Below are positions 14,456 through 21,385 of a stretch of DNA of 23,568 bases, piece after piece. Source of the DNA: JBOHER01 sp050701115. Lineage in GTDB: Bacteria; Actinomycetota; Actinomycetes; Mycobacteriales; Pseudonocardiaceae. Location: NCBI GenBank assembly GCA_050701115.1, contig JBOHER010000136.1:1-23568 (forward strand), in the 5' to 3' direction. How positions within the stretch are numbered: position 1 is the stretch's first letter; the number at the start of each line of letters is the position of its first letter. A model generated the notes under the pieces. It saw only the letters and a program-made list of their open reading frames with translations. It did no database searches and was not told where the DNA came from. Position numbers and translations under genes: made by a program.

Positions 14456-15160
14456 TCAGCAACCGAGGAATGTCGCCAGTTCGCCAAGGTCACGAGCATG
14501 GAATGTGTTATCCGGATTCGGAGACACATCCTTGACGATGTCGGGCCCGAGTTCACGTGGACGCTCAACATATGCCGTCTGCAAACCGCACGCACGCGCA
14601 CCGACGAGATCGTCATGATGCGCGGCCACCATCATCACCTCCGCCGGCGCGACGTCGAACACCTTCGCCACCCCGAGGTAGGTTTCCGGCTGAGGCTTGT
14701 AATGGCGGAACGTCTCCGCGGACAGGATGCAATCCCAGGGCAGGCCCGCGTGTTTAGCCAGGTCGGCGAGCAGACCCATATTGCCGTTCGACAGGGTGCA
14801 GATCATGTATCGGCTTTTGAGTCTGGTCAGCCCCGCTACCGAGTCCGGCCATGGGTCCAGGCGGTGCCACACGTTGTTCAGGTGTCGCTTCTCCCGTTCG
14901 CTCAGCCCGCGGACACCGAACTCAGCCAAAAGCTGATCGAGAATCATCCGGTGCAGGTCATCGAGAAGTGTCCACCCGAGTTCGCCATCCATGACCCGCT
15001 TCATCGAGGGCTGGTAACCGGCACGCCATGCCGACGCGAACTCGTTGCCTACGACCGGTAGGCCCATGGACTCGACTTCCTTGACCACGCTGGCGTGCCA
15101 GTCGAGCACTGTTCCGAAGACGTCAAAAGCAAGGACCTTGACCTGGGCTGCGTCATTCAT
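14456..15160 (-). CDS. HAD hydrolase, haloacid dehalogenase type II-like
   Basis: A 234-residue HAD-superfamily protein with the (S)-2-haloacid dehalogenase layout. Nucleophile Asp13 (AFDVFGTVLDW), Thr17, Arg46 (AWRAGY), Ser124-Asn125 (TLSNGN), Lys155 (HYKPQPETY), Tyr161 and Asp184 match the expected positions. The segment corresponding to Ser175-Asn177 of the characterised Pseudomonas enzyme reads Ala-Ala-His here (VAAHHDDL), a pattern I associate with a broad bacterial subgroup, so real dehalogenation is not assured and another small phosphatase/dehalogenase activity is possible. ATG 15160 overlaps the TGA of arsR by 4 bp (ATGA), so the two genes are translationally coupled. Confidence 0.85.
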   Translation of the reverse strand: MNDAAQVKVLAFDVFGTVLDWHASVVKEVESMGLPVVGNEFASAWRAGYQPSMKRVMDGELGWTLLDDLHRMILDQLLAEFGVRGLSEREKRHLNNVWHRLDPWPDSVAGLTRLKSRYMICTLSNGNMGLLADLAKHAGLPWDCILSAETFRHYKPQPETYLGVAKVFDVAPAEVMMVAAHHDDLVGARACGLQTAYVERPRELGPDIVKDVSPNPDNTFHARDLGELATFLGC

Positions 15161-15507
15161 GGTTGTCTCATTCGCACTACGGCTGGTGCGTGGCCACGGT
15201 CACCGGCCCCATCGGTCGCGTGCGCGTCCAGCGGTTGGGCCCAGAAGCGCCGGTAGCGATCCAGCCACTCGTCGATCTGCCGCAGCGGCGCGGGAGCGAC
15301 CGCGTAGAGGCGTCGAGCGCCCTCGGCGCGCACCGTCGCGAACCCGTTGTCCCTGAGCACTCGCAGGTGCTGGGACACCGCCGACTGGGAGATCCCGAAC
15401 TCATCCTGAACGACCGCGCTGACCTCGCCCGCAGCATGTTCGCCCTCGGCGAGAAGCTCCAGTATCCGGCGCCGAACCGGATCACTCAGAACGTCGAACG
15501 CATGCAC
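15157..15507 (-). CDS. ArsR-family transcriptional regulator
   Basis: A 116-residue winged-helix regulator: HAFDVLSDPVRRRILELLAE at the start, recognition helix region SQSAVSQHLRVLRDNGF, then the wing VRAEGARRLYAV. It lacks the CxC metal-binding motif (ELCVC) of arsenic/cadmium sensors, so it probably senses a non-metal signal and controls itself and the coupled HAD gene. The frame is open to a TTG at 15543, but GTG at 15507 matches the family start. A perfect TATAAT lies 9 nt upstream of that GTG, making the TTG start, which would place the -10 inside the gene, unlikely. AT-rich promoter DNA contrasts with its surroundings. Confidence 0.85.
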   Translation of the reverse strand: MHAFDVLSDPVRRRILELLAEGEHAAGEVSAVVQDEFGISQSAVSQHLRVLRDNGFATVRAEGARRLYAVAPAPLRQIDEWLDRYRRFWAQPLDAHATDGAGDRGHAPAVVRMRQP

Positions 15508-15513
15508 AAGTTC

Positions 15514-15543
15514 AGTATTATAGCCTTCACTAATATAAGTCAA
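15514..15543 (-). promoter_or_regulatory. arsR promoter and likely operator
   Basis: On the minus strand TTGACT (plus 15538-15543) and TATAAT (plus 15517-15522) form a promoter with a short 15-bp spacer. The same stretch is an imperfect AT-rich inverted repeat: AGTATTATAG (15514-15523) facing CACTAATATAAGT (15528-15540). ArsR proteins commonly bind such sites over their own promoter. Confidence 0.55.
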
Positions 15544-15633
15544 GTCTTAAATTCGGAGCTCAGAAGGGGTTCAAGATCAGCGCAGCGTACACGGTATGAA
15601 GTAGAGACCAACTTCGGAGAGGAGAACGACTGG

Positions 15634-16070
15634 ATGCAGGCTGTGTTCGCACCGTGGACAACCTGGGAGGTGTTCGCCAGATGGGCCTCGAGATCGGGAA
15701 CACTGGCGGCTGGCACGGCCTGGAGGTCTACGCGGTCACCCAGGGGGTCAATCTGCTCCGGGCGACCCTCAGCCAGCACGCGCTGGGTAACTTCGGCTGG
15801 GCGTTCGGCTACGCCATCGTGCTGCTCGCCGCCGGTTCGGTAGGGATCCTCGCAGGACTGGTGGCCAGCGGCATGACACCTCTGTTATCGGGCGGCTCGC
15901 TTGCGCTGCTCGCCAGACCGTGGCGCGGGCACGCCCGCTGGTGGAGTCACGCTCGGGTGGCCGGTGCGTTCGTCGAGCGCCAACTGGCCCTCGCCGACAT
16001 CGTCGCCGTACTCGCGGTAGGACGATGGGCCGTGCTCGCCAGCTCTCGACCTTCGGCGGCGCGCTACTGA
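15634..16070 (+). pseudogene. Possible broken membrane-protein gene (transporter-like)
   Basis: ATG at 15634 has a good site (GGAGAGGAG) but its frame soon becomes Arg/Ser-rich. The neighbouring frame from 15654 contains QMGLEIGNTGGWHGLEVYAV and a hydrophobic run, AFGYAIVLLAAGSVGILAGL, reminiscent of the last helices of an MFS efflux protein. The end of that frame (after about 15870) looks unselected and runs into the convergent integrase gene. I read this as a frameshifted remnant divergent from arsR. The transporter identity is a guess; it may also be non-coding. Confidence 0.3.
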
Positions 16071-17344
16071 GCGGCCGCGTCCCGGCCTGATCGTAAGATC
16101 GCGTCCGCGACCAGGTCGACCGCACTCCGCGATGGGTCCCGGGCGGCGGCGTTGTAGACCTGCTCGGTGGTGTCGATGCTGGTGTGCCCTACGTCGGCCT
16201 GGACGTGCACCAACTGGGCGCCCGCTTCCACCGCCGTGGTGACGTAGAAGTGCCGCAGGGCGTGCGGGTGCATGCGCTCGGCGACGTCCGCGAGCGGTCC
16301 CCCTGCCGCGCGGGCGATGCGACGCAGCAGCTGCCATACGCCTTGGCGCGTTGACCGGCCCCCGGCGAGATTGGCGAGCAGCGGCACGGAGGCTTCGGGG
16401 GCGCCCGCACGCCGAGCCCGCACCACCGATGCTCTGGTACCGGTCGCCGAGTCCCTTGCACGCAGATAGGCAGTGAGGGCCCCCTCGGCCGGGGCAGAGA
16501 GATACACGATACGCGGCTTGCCCCCTTTGCCCGTCACCCGCAGCGCTCGTCGGCCCCGGGTGACATGCAGGTCCGCGCGATCAAGCGCACACAGCTCTGA
16601 GACGCGCAGGCCGAGCGTGAGCACGGCGACGATGGCTTGTGCCCGCAGCGCGGCCAGTGGACTGACCCCGCCCCGGCTGCGACCTGCCACCTGGTACATC
16701 ATCGCGACCTGCTCTGTGGTCAAGGTGATGGTGCTCGATGCCCGACCGGTCGCGCTCAGCCCGAGCCTGCGCCTATTGAGCGCGGCCGGATTGCCCGTCG
16801 TGAGACCCACATCGGCGAGGTAGCCGTAGAGCGCCTTGAGGGTGCCGAGCAGACGATCACGGGTGGCCACGGCAGCGCCGGCATCGTCGAGTGCGTCCAG
16901 CCATGCCTTGACGTCCGCCGACCCTGCGGCCAGTGGGTCGGTTCCAGTGACGACACACCATCGGAACCAGTGCAGCTGCCGCAAGCGCCCCCTCGCGGCA
17001 GGCGGCGGCTGGCGAATCCTCGTAGCCTGCCTCTCCCCCGCCATCGACTCGGTCAGGTCGAGCGCGGCGGCGTACTGGCCGAGCGCCGCCGCCCACGCCG
17101 CTGTGGTGGACGGAGCCTCGAGCCACTCCCCCAGATCGGCCGGAGATACCGGGAGCCCGAGCCCCTCGGCATAGGTGCGACGTGTCCCCCGGTTGCCATA
17201 GCCGCGAAGCCACTCCGCGATCTCCGTCAGCAATGCCGCCGGATCGGGTACGCCCGGCCAGAGGCTCACTGAACCGGCGTGCCAGAGGCTTCGCCCAGTT
17301 TTCGGCCGCCGGACGTAGGCCGACATCCGGTCGCTGTCCGTCAC
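16064..17344 (-). CDS. Tyrosine recombinase/integrase
   Basis: A 426-residue phage-type integrase with the full catalytic set: Arg247 (LGLRVSELCALD), Lys in TGKGGKPR (273 or 276), His361 and Arg364 (HPHALRH), His387 (DVGHTSI) and nucleophile Tyr397 (TEQVYN). An N-terminal SAM-like core-binding domain spans about 115-190. The first 100 residues are extended relative to XerC/D and have no recognised domain. It would catalyse site-specific recombination; its site is not known. The start is GTG at 17344 with AGGAG about 6 nt upstream. It is divergent from the coiled-coil gene, and a candidate -10 (TAAGAT, plus 17382-17387) overlaps the large palindrome at 17384-17415. No tRNA or att site is visible. 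Confidence 0.92.
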   Translation of the reverse strand: MTDSDRMSAYVRRPKTGRSLWHAGSVSLWPGVPDPAALLTEIAEWLRGYGNRGTRRTYAEGLGLPVSPADLGEWLEAPSTTAAWAAALGQYAAALDLTESMAGERQATRIRQPPPAARGRLRQLHWFRWCVVTGTDPLAAGSADVKAWLDALDDAGAAVATRDRLLGTLKALYGYLADVGLTTGNPAALNRRRLGLSATGRASSTITLTTEQVAMMYQVAGRSRGGVSPLAALRAQAIVAVLTLGLRVSELCALDRADLHVTRGRRALRVTGKGGKPRIVYLSAPAEGALTAYLRARDSATGTRASVVRARRAGAPEASVPLLANLAGGRSTRQGVWQLLRRIARAAGGPLADVAERMHPHALRHFYVTTAVEAGAQLVHVQADVGHTSIDTTEQVYNAAARDPSRSAVDLVADAILRSGRDAAAQ

Positions 17345-17383
17345 AACGCTCCTACCCTCCGCGCCTAGGTGATCGCGCTCGAT

Positions 17384-17415
17384 CTTACCTACAAAAGCTC
17401 ACTTTTGTAGGTAAG
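17384..17415. promoter_or_regulatory. Perfect 14-4-14 palindrome between recombinase and coiled-coil genes
   Basis: CTTACCTACAAAAG (17384-17397) and CTTTTGTAGGTAAG (17402-17415) are exact reverse complements separated by CTCA. The site overlaps the likely integrase promoter. It may be an operator for the divergent pair or a binding/recombination site of the recombinase. Confidence 0.75.
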
Positions 17416-17423
17416 TACTGTTG

Positions 17424-17445
17424 CAGGTTATCTATTGATAACCTG
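17424..17445. promoter_or_regulatory. Perfect 9-4-9 palindrome
   Basis: CAGGTTATC (17424-17432) and GATAACCTG (17437-17445) are exact reverse complements around TATT, 8 nt beyond the larger palindrome and about 25-50 nt upstream of the coiled-coil gene's predicted -10. The sequence differs from the first palindrome, so a different protein or a different function is likely. Confidence 0.65.
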
Positions 17446-17471
17446 ATTTATGTGATACTTAACTGATTAGA

Positions 17472-17477
17472 TAGACT
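17472..17477 (+). promoter_or_regulatory. Candidate -10 of the leaderless coiled-coil gene
   Basis: TAGACT lies 6 nt before ATG 17484, with no Shine-Dalgarno sequence, as expected of a leaderless transcript. Confidence 0.45.
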
Positions 17478-17483
17478 TGCCCG

Positions 17484-18554
17484 ATGATCGAACAGACGAC
17501 CACGTCGTCTCGGCTCTCGCGCCGATCGGCGGACACGCAGCTGTGCGGTTTCTCGCGCTGTCGTCGCGCACTCCCGCCGCCAGGCCCACGCGGCGGACGG
17601 CCCTTCGAGTTCTGCCCGGACCGCGCTTGGCCAGGCAGCAGAACATGCAAGCAACTCGCAGCCGCCGAAGACGCGTTGAGGCAAGCGCTCGGGGCAGCCA
17701 CTGACACGGTCGGCCTGACCACCGCAACCGTGGCCTTCACCGAGCAGGTCGAGCTGGTCCTCGGACCGCTTCGCGACCTCTCCTCGGCTCTCGAATCAGT
17801 CAAGGCGCGGGTTGACACCGAACTGTCCACGGTGGCAAGCCGGGCGGAGGAGCTCGAGAAACGGGCAGCCGAAGACCGAGGCCTGCGCGACCGCGCGCTA
17901 CAGGCGGCTGCGGAAGCAGAGCGACTCGCAGCCGAGCTACGAACCCAAACCGAGGAACATCAACGACGTCGCGACGAAGCCGAAACCCGGCAGGACGAAG
18001 CGGTCGCCCACCACAAGCAGGCAGAGTTGGCCAAGGCGCGCGCAGAGGCGACCGCAGAAGGTGAACAGCACCGAGCCGAACTGGCTGAGCAGCGGGCGCG
18101 CGCTGATCGCGCTCGCGCTGATGAAGCCGCGGACAGCGCGGCAGCGGCGAGGCAGCAAGCGGCGGTGCTCGTCGCCGAGCGTGATACCGCCCTTACTGCG
18201 CTCGCTGAAGCACGCGCTGCCGCAGCAGACGCCCGCGACGACGTCCGAGCGGCGGAGCAGCGCGCACGAGAGGATGTCGAGCGCGCGCACGCGGCAGCGC
18301 AGGCCGACCGTGCCCGGCTCACCGCCGCCGAGCAAGCACTACGAGGCGCCGAGGCGCGTAGGCAACAGCACGAAGCCGCACATCATGAGCAGATCGGCGC
18401 GCTCCGCGAGCAGTTGGGTGCAGCACGCCAACACGCCACCCAGCTCGCCGAGGAGCTAGCCGAACAGCGCGATGCCGTCGAGCGGCTGCAGGGCCTGCTC
18501 GACGCTGCGGCGAAGGACGCGGTGACCACGGAGGCTCCGTCCTCCGCCGGCTGA
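17484..18554 (+). CDS. Zinc-finger plus long coiled-coil protein, unknown function
   Basis: A 356-residue protein. The N-terminus has a Cys4 pattern, LCGFSRC (Cys21, Cys26) and FCPDRAWPGSRTC (Cys44, Cys55), followed by KQLAAAEDALRQAL. From about residue 105 to 345 it is an almost unbroken Ala/Glu/Arg/Gln-rich heptad pattern, i.e. a long coiled coil; there is no membrane segment. The layout (small N-terminal DNA-binding-like domain plus long coiled coil) resembles plasmid KfrA proteins, which bind operators at their own promoters, but KfrA has an HTH and not a zinc finger, so no family name is given. It is divergent from the recombinase across 139 bp carrying two palindromes, suggesting a functional pair. 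A 7-bp inverted repeat (17494-17510) lies in the first codons. Confidence 0.8.
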   Translation: MIEQTTTSSRLSRRSADTQLCGFSRCRRALPPPGPRGGRPFEFCPDRAWPGSRTCKQLAAAEDALRQALGAATDTVGLTTATVAFTEQVELVLGPLRDLSSALESVKARVDTELSTVASRAEELEKRAAEDRGLRDRALQAAAEAERLAAELRTQTEEHQRRRDEAETRQDEAVAHHKQAELAKARAEATAEGEQHRAELAEQRARADRARADEAADSAAAARQQAAVLVAERDTALTALAEARAAAADARDDVRAAEQRAREDVERAHAAAQADRARLTAAEQALRGAEARRQQHEAAHHEQIGALREQLGAARQHATQLAEELAEQRDAVERLQGLLDAAAKDAVTTEAPSSAG

Positions 18555-18588
18555 TGGCTAGCTAGGGGCACCACCAAAGTGGCAGCGT

Positions 18589-18637
18589 GCTGAAGGTGGC
18601 CTTCGGTGCATCTGCGGCACCAAAGGCCACCTTCAGC
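18589..18637. terminator. Long near-perfect hairpin (21-bp arms)
   Basis: The arms 18589-18609 and 18617-18637 are reverse complements at 20 of 21 positions, around the 7-nt loop ATCTGCG. The stem begins GCTGAAGGTGGCC and ends GGCCACCTTCAGC. It lies between the convergent coiled-coil gene and ABC permease gene, so it can terminate both. The length is unusual for a simple terminator; it may be a copy of a dispersed palindromic repeat. Confidence 0.75.
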
Positions 18638-18691
18638 TCCCTCCAGCAGCCGCCGCCGTCCGGCAGGTGATCTTGCACCCCTCTGTGAATC

Positions 18692-18729
18692 GCCAACTCG
18701 GCGGCGCGGGTGGCCAACTCGGCGGCGCG
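18692..18729. repeat. Short tandem duplication (17 bp, period 21)
   Basis: GCCAACTCGGCGGCGCG occurs at 18692-18708 and again at 18713-18729, ending 2 bp before the stop codon of the ABC permease gene. A simple local duplication is the likely origin. Confidence 0.75.
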
Positions 18730-18731
18730 TC

Positions 18732-19547
18732 CTATGCGCGGCGCTTGAAGGCCCACACCGACAACGGCCCGAAGATCGCGATGATCACAACTGCCCAGAT
18801 CAATGAGCCGATGACCGGACCGGCCACCGGGCCACCGACCAGCAGTCCCCGTGTGGCATCGGAGAGGATCGTCACCGGGTTGATCTCCACAAAGGACTGC
18901 AACCAGCCGGGCATCGTCTCGGAGGGTACGAAGACGTTGCTGACAAAGGTGATCGGGAACAACGCTGTGAAGCCGAACAGCTGCACCTTCTCCGGATCGC
19001 TTGCGAGTATGCCCACCAGCACCGAGATCCACGAGAACGCCAGCGCGAAGACGAGCATCAGAATGACCGCGCTGAACACGGCAAGAGCAGAAGTCCCGAT
19101 CCTGAACCCGAGGATCATCCCGACGCCCAGCAGCAACGCGATCGACCAGGCTTGCTTAACCAGATCCGCGGTGATCCGGCCGGCCATCGGAGCCCACCGC
19201 GCCAACGGCAGCGACCGCAATCGGTCGAACACACCCTTGGTCAGGTCGGTGTTGAGCCCCATGCCCACATACATGGTGACGAAAAGCATGTTCATCACGA
19301 TGATGCCGGGCAGCGCGAAGGTCAGGTACTCCCCTGTCGAGCCCGAGATCGCGCCACCGAAGACATAGGTGAACAGCAGCACGAAGATGATCGGCTGGAA
19401 ACTGAAGTCGCCCAGCTCCCACGGGTTGTGCCTGATCTGGACCAACGTGCGCCAGGCAAGAGTGAGCGTTTGCCGGAGCCCTTCGGCCGGGCTCACGCTC
19501 GGCGCCAGGTCCGGAGTTTCTGGTGTCGTGGTCGTCGCGGCGGTCAT
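18732..19547 (-). CDS. ABC-2 type permease (DrrB-like)
   Basis: A 271-residue membrane protein with six predicted helices and the ABC-2 layout of DrrB-type exporters: LAWRTLVQIRHNPWELGDFSFQP before the first helix, then YVFGGAISGSTGEYLTFALPG, and LPLARWAPMAGRITADLVKQ as the coupling segment. The later NVFVPSETMPGWLQSFVEINPVT is also family-typical. It forms the channel for the ATPase encoded directly upstream; ATG 19547 overlaps the ATPase stop by 4 bp (ATGA). Substrates of this group include antibiotics and lipids; none can be assigned here. Confidence 0.9.
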   Translation of the reverse strand: MTAATTTTPETPDLAPSVSPAEGLRQTLTLAWRTLVQIRHNPWELGDFSFQPIIFVLLFTYVFGGAISGSTGEYLTFALPGIIVMNMLFVTMYVGMGLNTDLTKGVFDRLRSLPLARWAPMAGRITADLVKQAWSIALLLGVGMILGFRIGTSALAVFSAVILMLVFALAFSWISVLVGILASDPEKVQLFGFTALFPITFVSNVFVPSETMPGWLQSFVEINPVTILSDATRGLLVGGPVAGPVIGSLIWAVVIIAIFGPLSVWAFKRRA

Positions 19548-20515
19548 GCCGGCACCCCCTTCGTGTTCTCGGTCGCCCTCGGTTCCTCCGCCGGGTGCCC
19601 GGTCAGGGACAGGAAGACTTCGTCAAGGCTCGAATTGCGTAAGGCCAGTTCGGTGATGACAACACCGGCATCGTCAAGGCGACGCACCGTCGCAGGCAGC
19701 AGCGCCGGATCCAGGACGGGCGCGGTGACCAGTTGTCCTTGCACGTCCGGCTCGACTCCGGTCAGCTCGCCCACCACCGCGATGACCGTCGGGAGGTCGA
19801 CCGCGTCGGCCGGGCGCACCGCGATCGACTGCGCGCCGGTCTTGGCCTTGAGCTCGTCCGGAGTGCCGTTGGCGATGACCCGGCCGTGATCGATCACCGC
19901 GATCTCGTCGGCGAGCGCATCCGCCTCGTCGAGGTACTGCGTGGTGAGCAGGACCGTGACCCCGCCTGCGACCAGGTCGCGCACCAAGTCCCAGAGTTCG
20001 AGCCTGCTGCGTGGGTCCAGGCCGGTGGTTGGCTCGTCCAGGTATAACATCCGTGGCCTGCCGACCAGGCTTGCCGCCAGGTCCAGCCGCCTGCGCATAC
20101 CGCCGGAGTACGTTTTCGCCGCACGGTCCGCGGCGCCCTCCAGGTGGAAGTGCGCCAGCAGCTGACCCGCGCGCTGCTTGGCTTCCCGCCGAGGTACACC
20201 CAGCAGCCTGCCGATGAGCACCAGGTTCTCCACGCCGGTCAGCGTTTCGTCCACCGATGCGTACTGACCGGTCAGCCCGATCAGCTGACGCACCCGATGC
20301 GCGTCGTGCACGACGTCGTAGCCGCCGACCGCCACCTGTCCCGCGTCGGGCTTGAGCAGGGTGGCCAGCACGCGGACGGCGGTGGTCTTTCCCGCACCGT
20401 TCGGGCCGAGCAGCCCGAGCACCGTTCCACTGCGCACGGCGAGGTCGACACCGTCCAACGCGGTCGTCGTACCGAACCGCTTCACCAACCCCTCAGCCAG
20501 GATCGCATAAGTCAT
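19544..20515 (-). CDS. ABC exporter ATPase (DrrA-like)
   Basis: A 323-residue ABC ATPase of the DrrA group. Walker A GPNGAGKTT (37-45), Q-loop Gln84 (LTGQYASVDETLTG), signature YSGGMRRRLD (136-145), Walker B MLYLDEPTTGLD (156-167), and Gln193 at the H-loop (LTTQYLDEADALAD), the variant usual in DrrA-type proteins. The C-terminal ~90 residues form the regulatory extension seen in this family, ending LRNSSLDEVFLSLTGHPAEE. Two ATGs are adjacent (20518 and 20515). The second is better spaced from GAGGAG (6 nt versus 3 nt), so it is preferred. It is the first gene of a two-gene operon. Confidence 0.93.
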   Translation of the reverse strand: MTYAILAEGLVKRFGTTTALDGVDLAVRSGTVLGLLGPNGAGKTTAVRVLATLLKPDAGQVAVGGYDVVHDAHRVRQLIGLTGQYASVDETLTGVENLVLIGRLLGVPRREAKQRAGQLLAHFHLEGAADRAAKTYSGGMRRRLDLAASLVGRPRMLYLDEPTTGLDPRSRLELWDLVRDLVAGGVTVLLTTQYLDEADALADEIAVIDHGRVIANGTPDELKAKTGAQSIAVRPADAVDLPTVIAVVGELTGVEPDVQGQLVTAPVLDPALLPATVRRLDDAGVVITELALRNSSLDEVFLSLTGHPAEEPRATENTKGVPA

Positions 20516-20518
20516 CAT

Positions 20519-20838
20519 TGGCTCCTCATTGGCTTGTCAGCCAGCCCAGTGCATATCTGTTGTGAACAACTCTCACAGCATGACCGATGGGACTGACATT
20601 GTGCGCCTCATTTGTGTGCCGGACAGCTGCTCCCCAGCCGTCGAAGGCGACGATAGAACCTCCAGTTCGGTAGAGATCAAGATGCGCTGGAGACGCCGCT
20701 GAACCAGGGGCCCGGGGAAGACGGTCAGGGGCTCGCCGGGTAAGGCTTGAGCATGTCCATCGCAGGGTCGGCGCGTGAGCGCCACCCTTGGTGTAGGCAG
20801 GAATGTATGCCTCAGCTGCTCAACGCGACATCATCGGA
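20519..20838. other. Intergenic region upstream of the ABC operon
   Basis: No convincing gene in about 320 bp. A short palindrome, GTTGT-GA-ACAAC, at about 20559-20570 lies 45-55 bp upstream of the ABC ATPase start and could be a regulator site for the operon, but no regulator gene is adjacent. GTGAGCGCCACCC occurs at 20775-20787 and again at 20867-20879, the second copy inside the end of the PPOX gene. A 70-residue minus-strand frame (20573-20785) shows nothing recognisable. Confidence 0.4.
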
Positions 20839-21249
20839 TCAGCCGGACCGGTCGGGTCCCGCGCCGGTGAGCGCCACCCGCACCAGCACCCGCCGCTCGG
20901 ACCGCATCGCCGCTCGATACTCGTTCCAGTCCGAATGCTCGCCGGAGATCGTCCGGTAGTAGTCGACGAGGCCGTCCATCGCGTCCGGCAACTCGATTAC
21001 CTCGGCGGTGCCGGCCACCTGGATCCAGTTGCCGAAGAACTCATCTGGCAGGACGCAGAGCCACACCCGAGGATCTCGCCGGATGTTGCGCAGTTTGAAG
21101 GCCTGCTGCCGGGTGCTGATGATCGCGGCTCCCCCGGCGTCCAGTGCGACCAGAATGGGAGACATCTGTGGCGTGCCGTCGGCGCGCAGGGTGGCGAGCA
21201 CGGCACGGTGCTGGGTGGACAGGACGTTCCGAGCTTGATCAAGGTCCAT
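20839..21249 (-). CDS. PPOX-class (F420/FMN split-barrel) oxidoreductase
   Basis: A 136-residue single-domain split-barrel protein of the 'PPOX class F420-dependent' group. RAVLATLRADGTPQMSPILVALD (15-37) is the typical first two strands. Next come ISTRQQAFKLRNIRRDPRVWLCVLP and NWIQVAGTAEVIELPDAMDGLVDYY, also characteristic. F420 or FMN is the expected cofactor; the physiological substrate is unknown. ATG 21249 is preceded only by GGAAAG at very short spacing. It is divergent from the antiporter gene and faces away from it. Confidence 0.85.
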   Translation of the reverse strand: MDLDQARNVLSTQHRAVLATLRADGTPQMSPILVALDAGGAAIISTRQQAFKLRNIRRDPRVWLCVLPDEFFGNWIQVAGTAEVIELPDAMDGLVDYYRTISGEHSDWNEYRAAMRSERRVLVRVALTGAGPDRSG

Positions 21250-21385
21250 GCTTTCCAGGGTGCCTGGTCCACGCGGCCCGCGCGAGCCTGATCACTCCTG
21301 GGTTCGACCTTGATCGTGTTCCCGGGCCTAGTCGCATAGGGTTTGCGGTCATGAGGGTGCAGATTCCGGTGATGGCCGTGGGACG

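Noticed and set aside
15885..16337. Other frames antisense or shifted over the integrase 3' end
   Set aside because: Arg/Gly/Pro-rich shadows of the integrase frame without motifs.
17484..18554. Calling the coiled-coil protein KfrA
   Set aside because: KfrA has an N-terminal HTH domain; here a Cys4 finger is seen instead. Similar architecture alone does not support the name.
18562..19032. Minus-strand frame with repeated AAELATRAAELA
   Set aside because: It lies largely antisense-in-register over the real permease gene and the hairpin; the repeated peptide is only the 21-bp DNA duplication being translated.
20573..20785. 70-residue minus-strand frame upstream of the ABC operon
   Set aside because: No motif, no ribosome-binding site and no conserved look.
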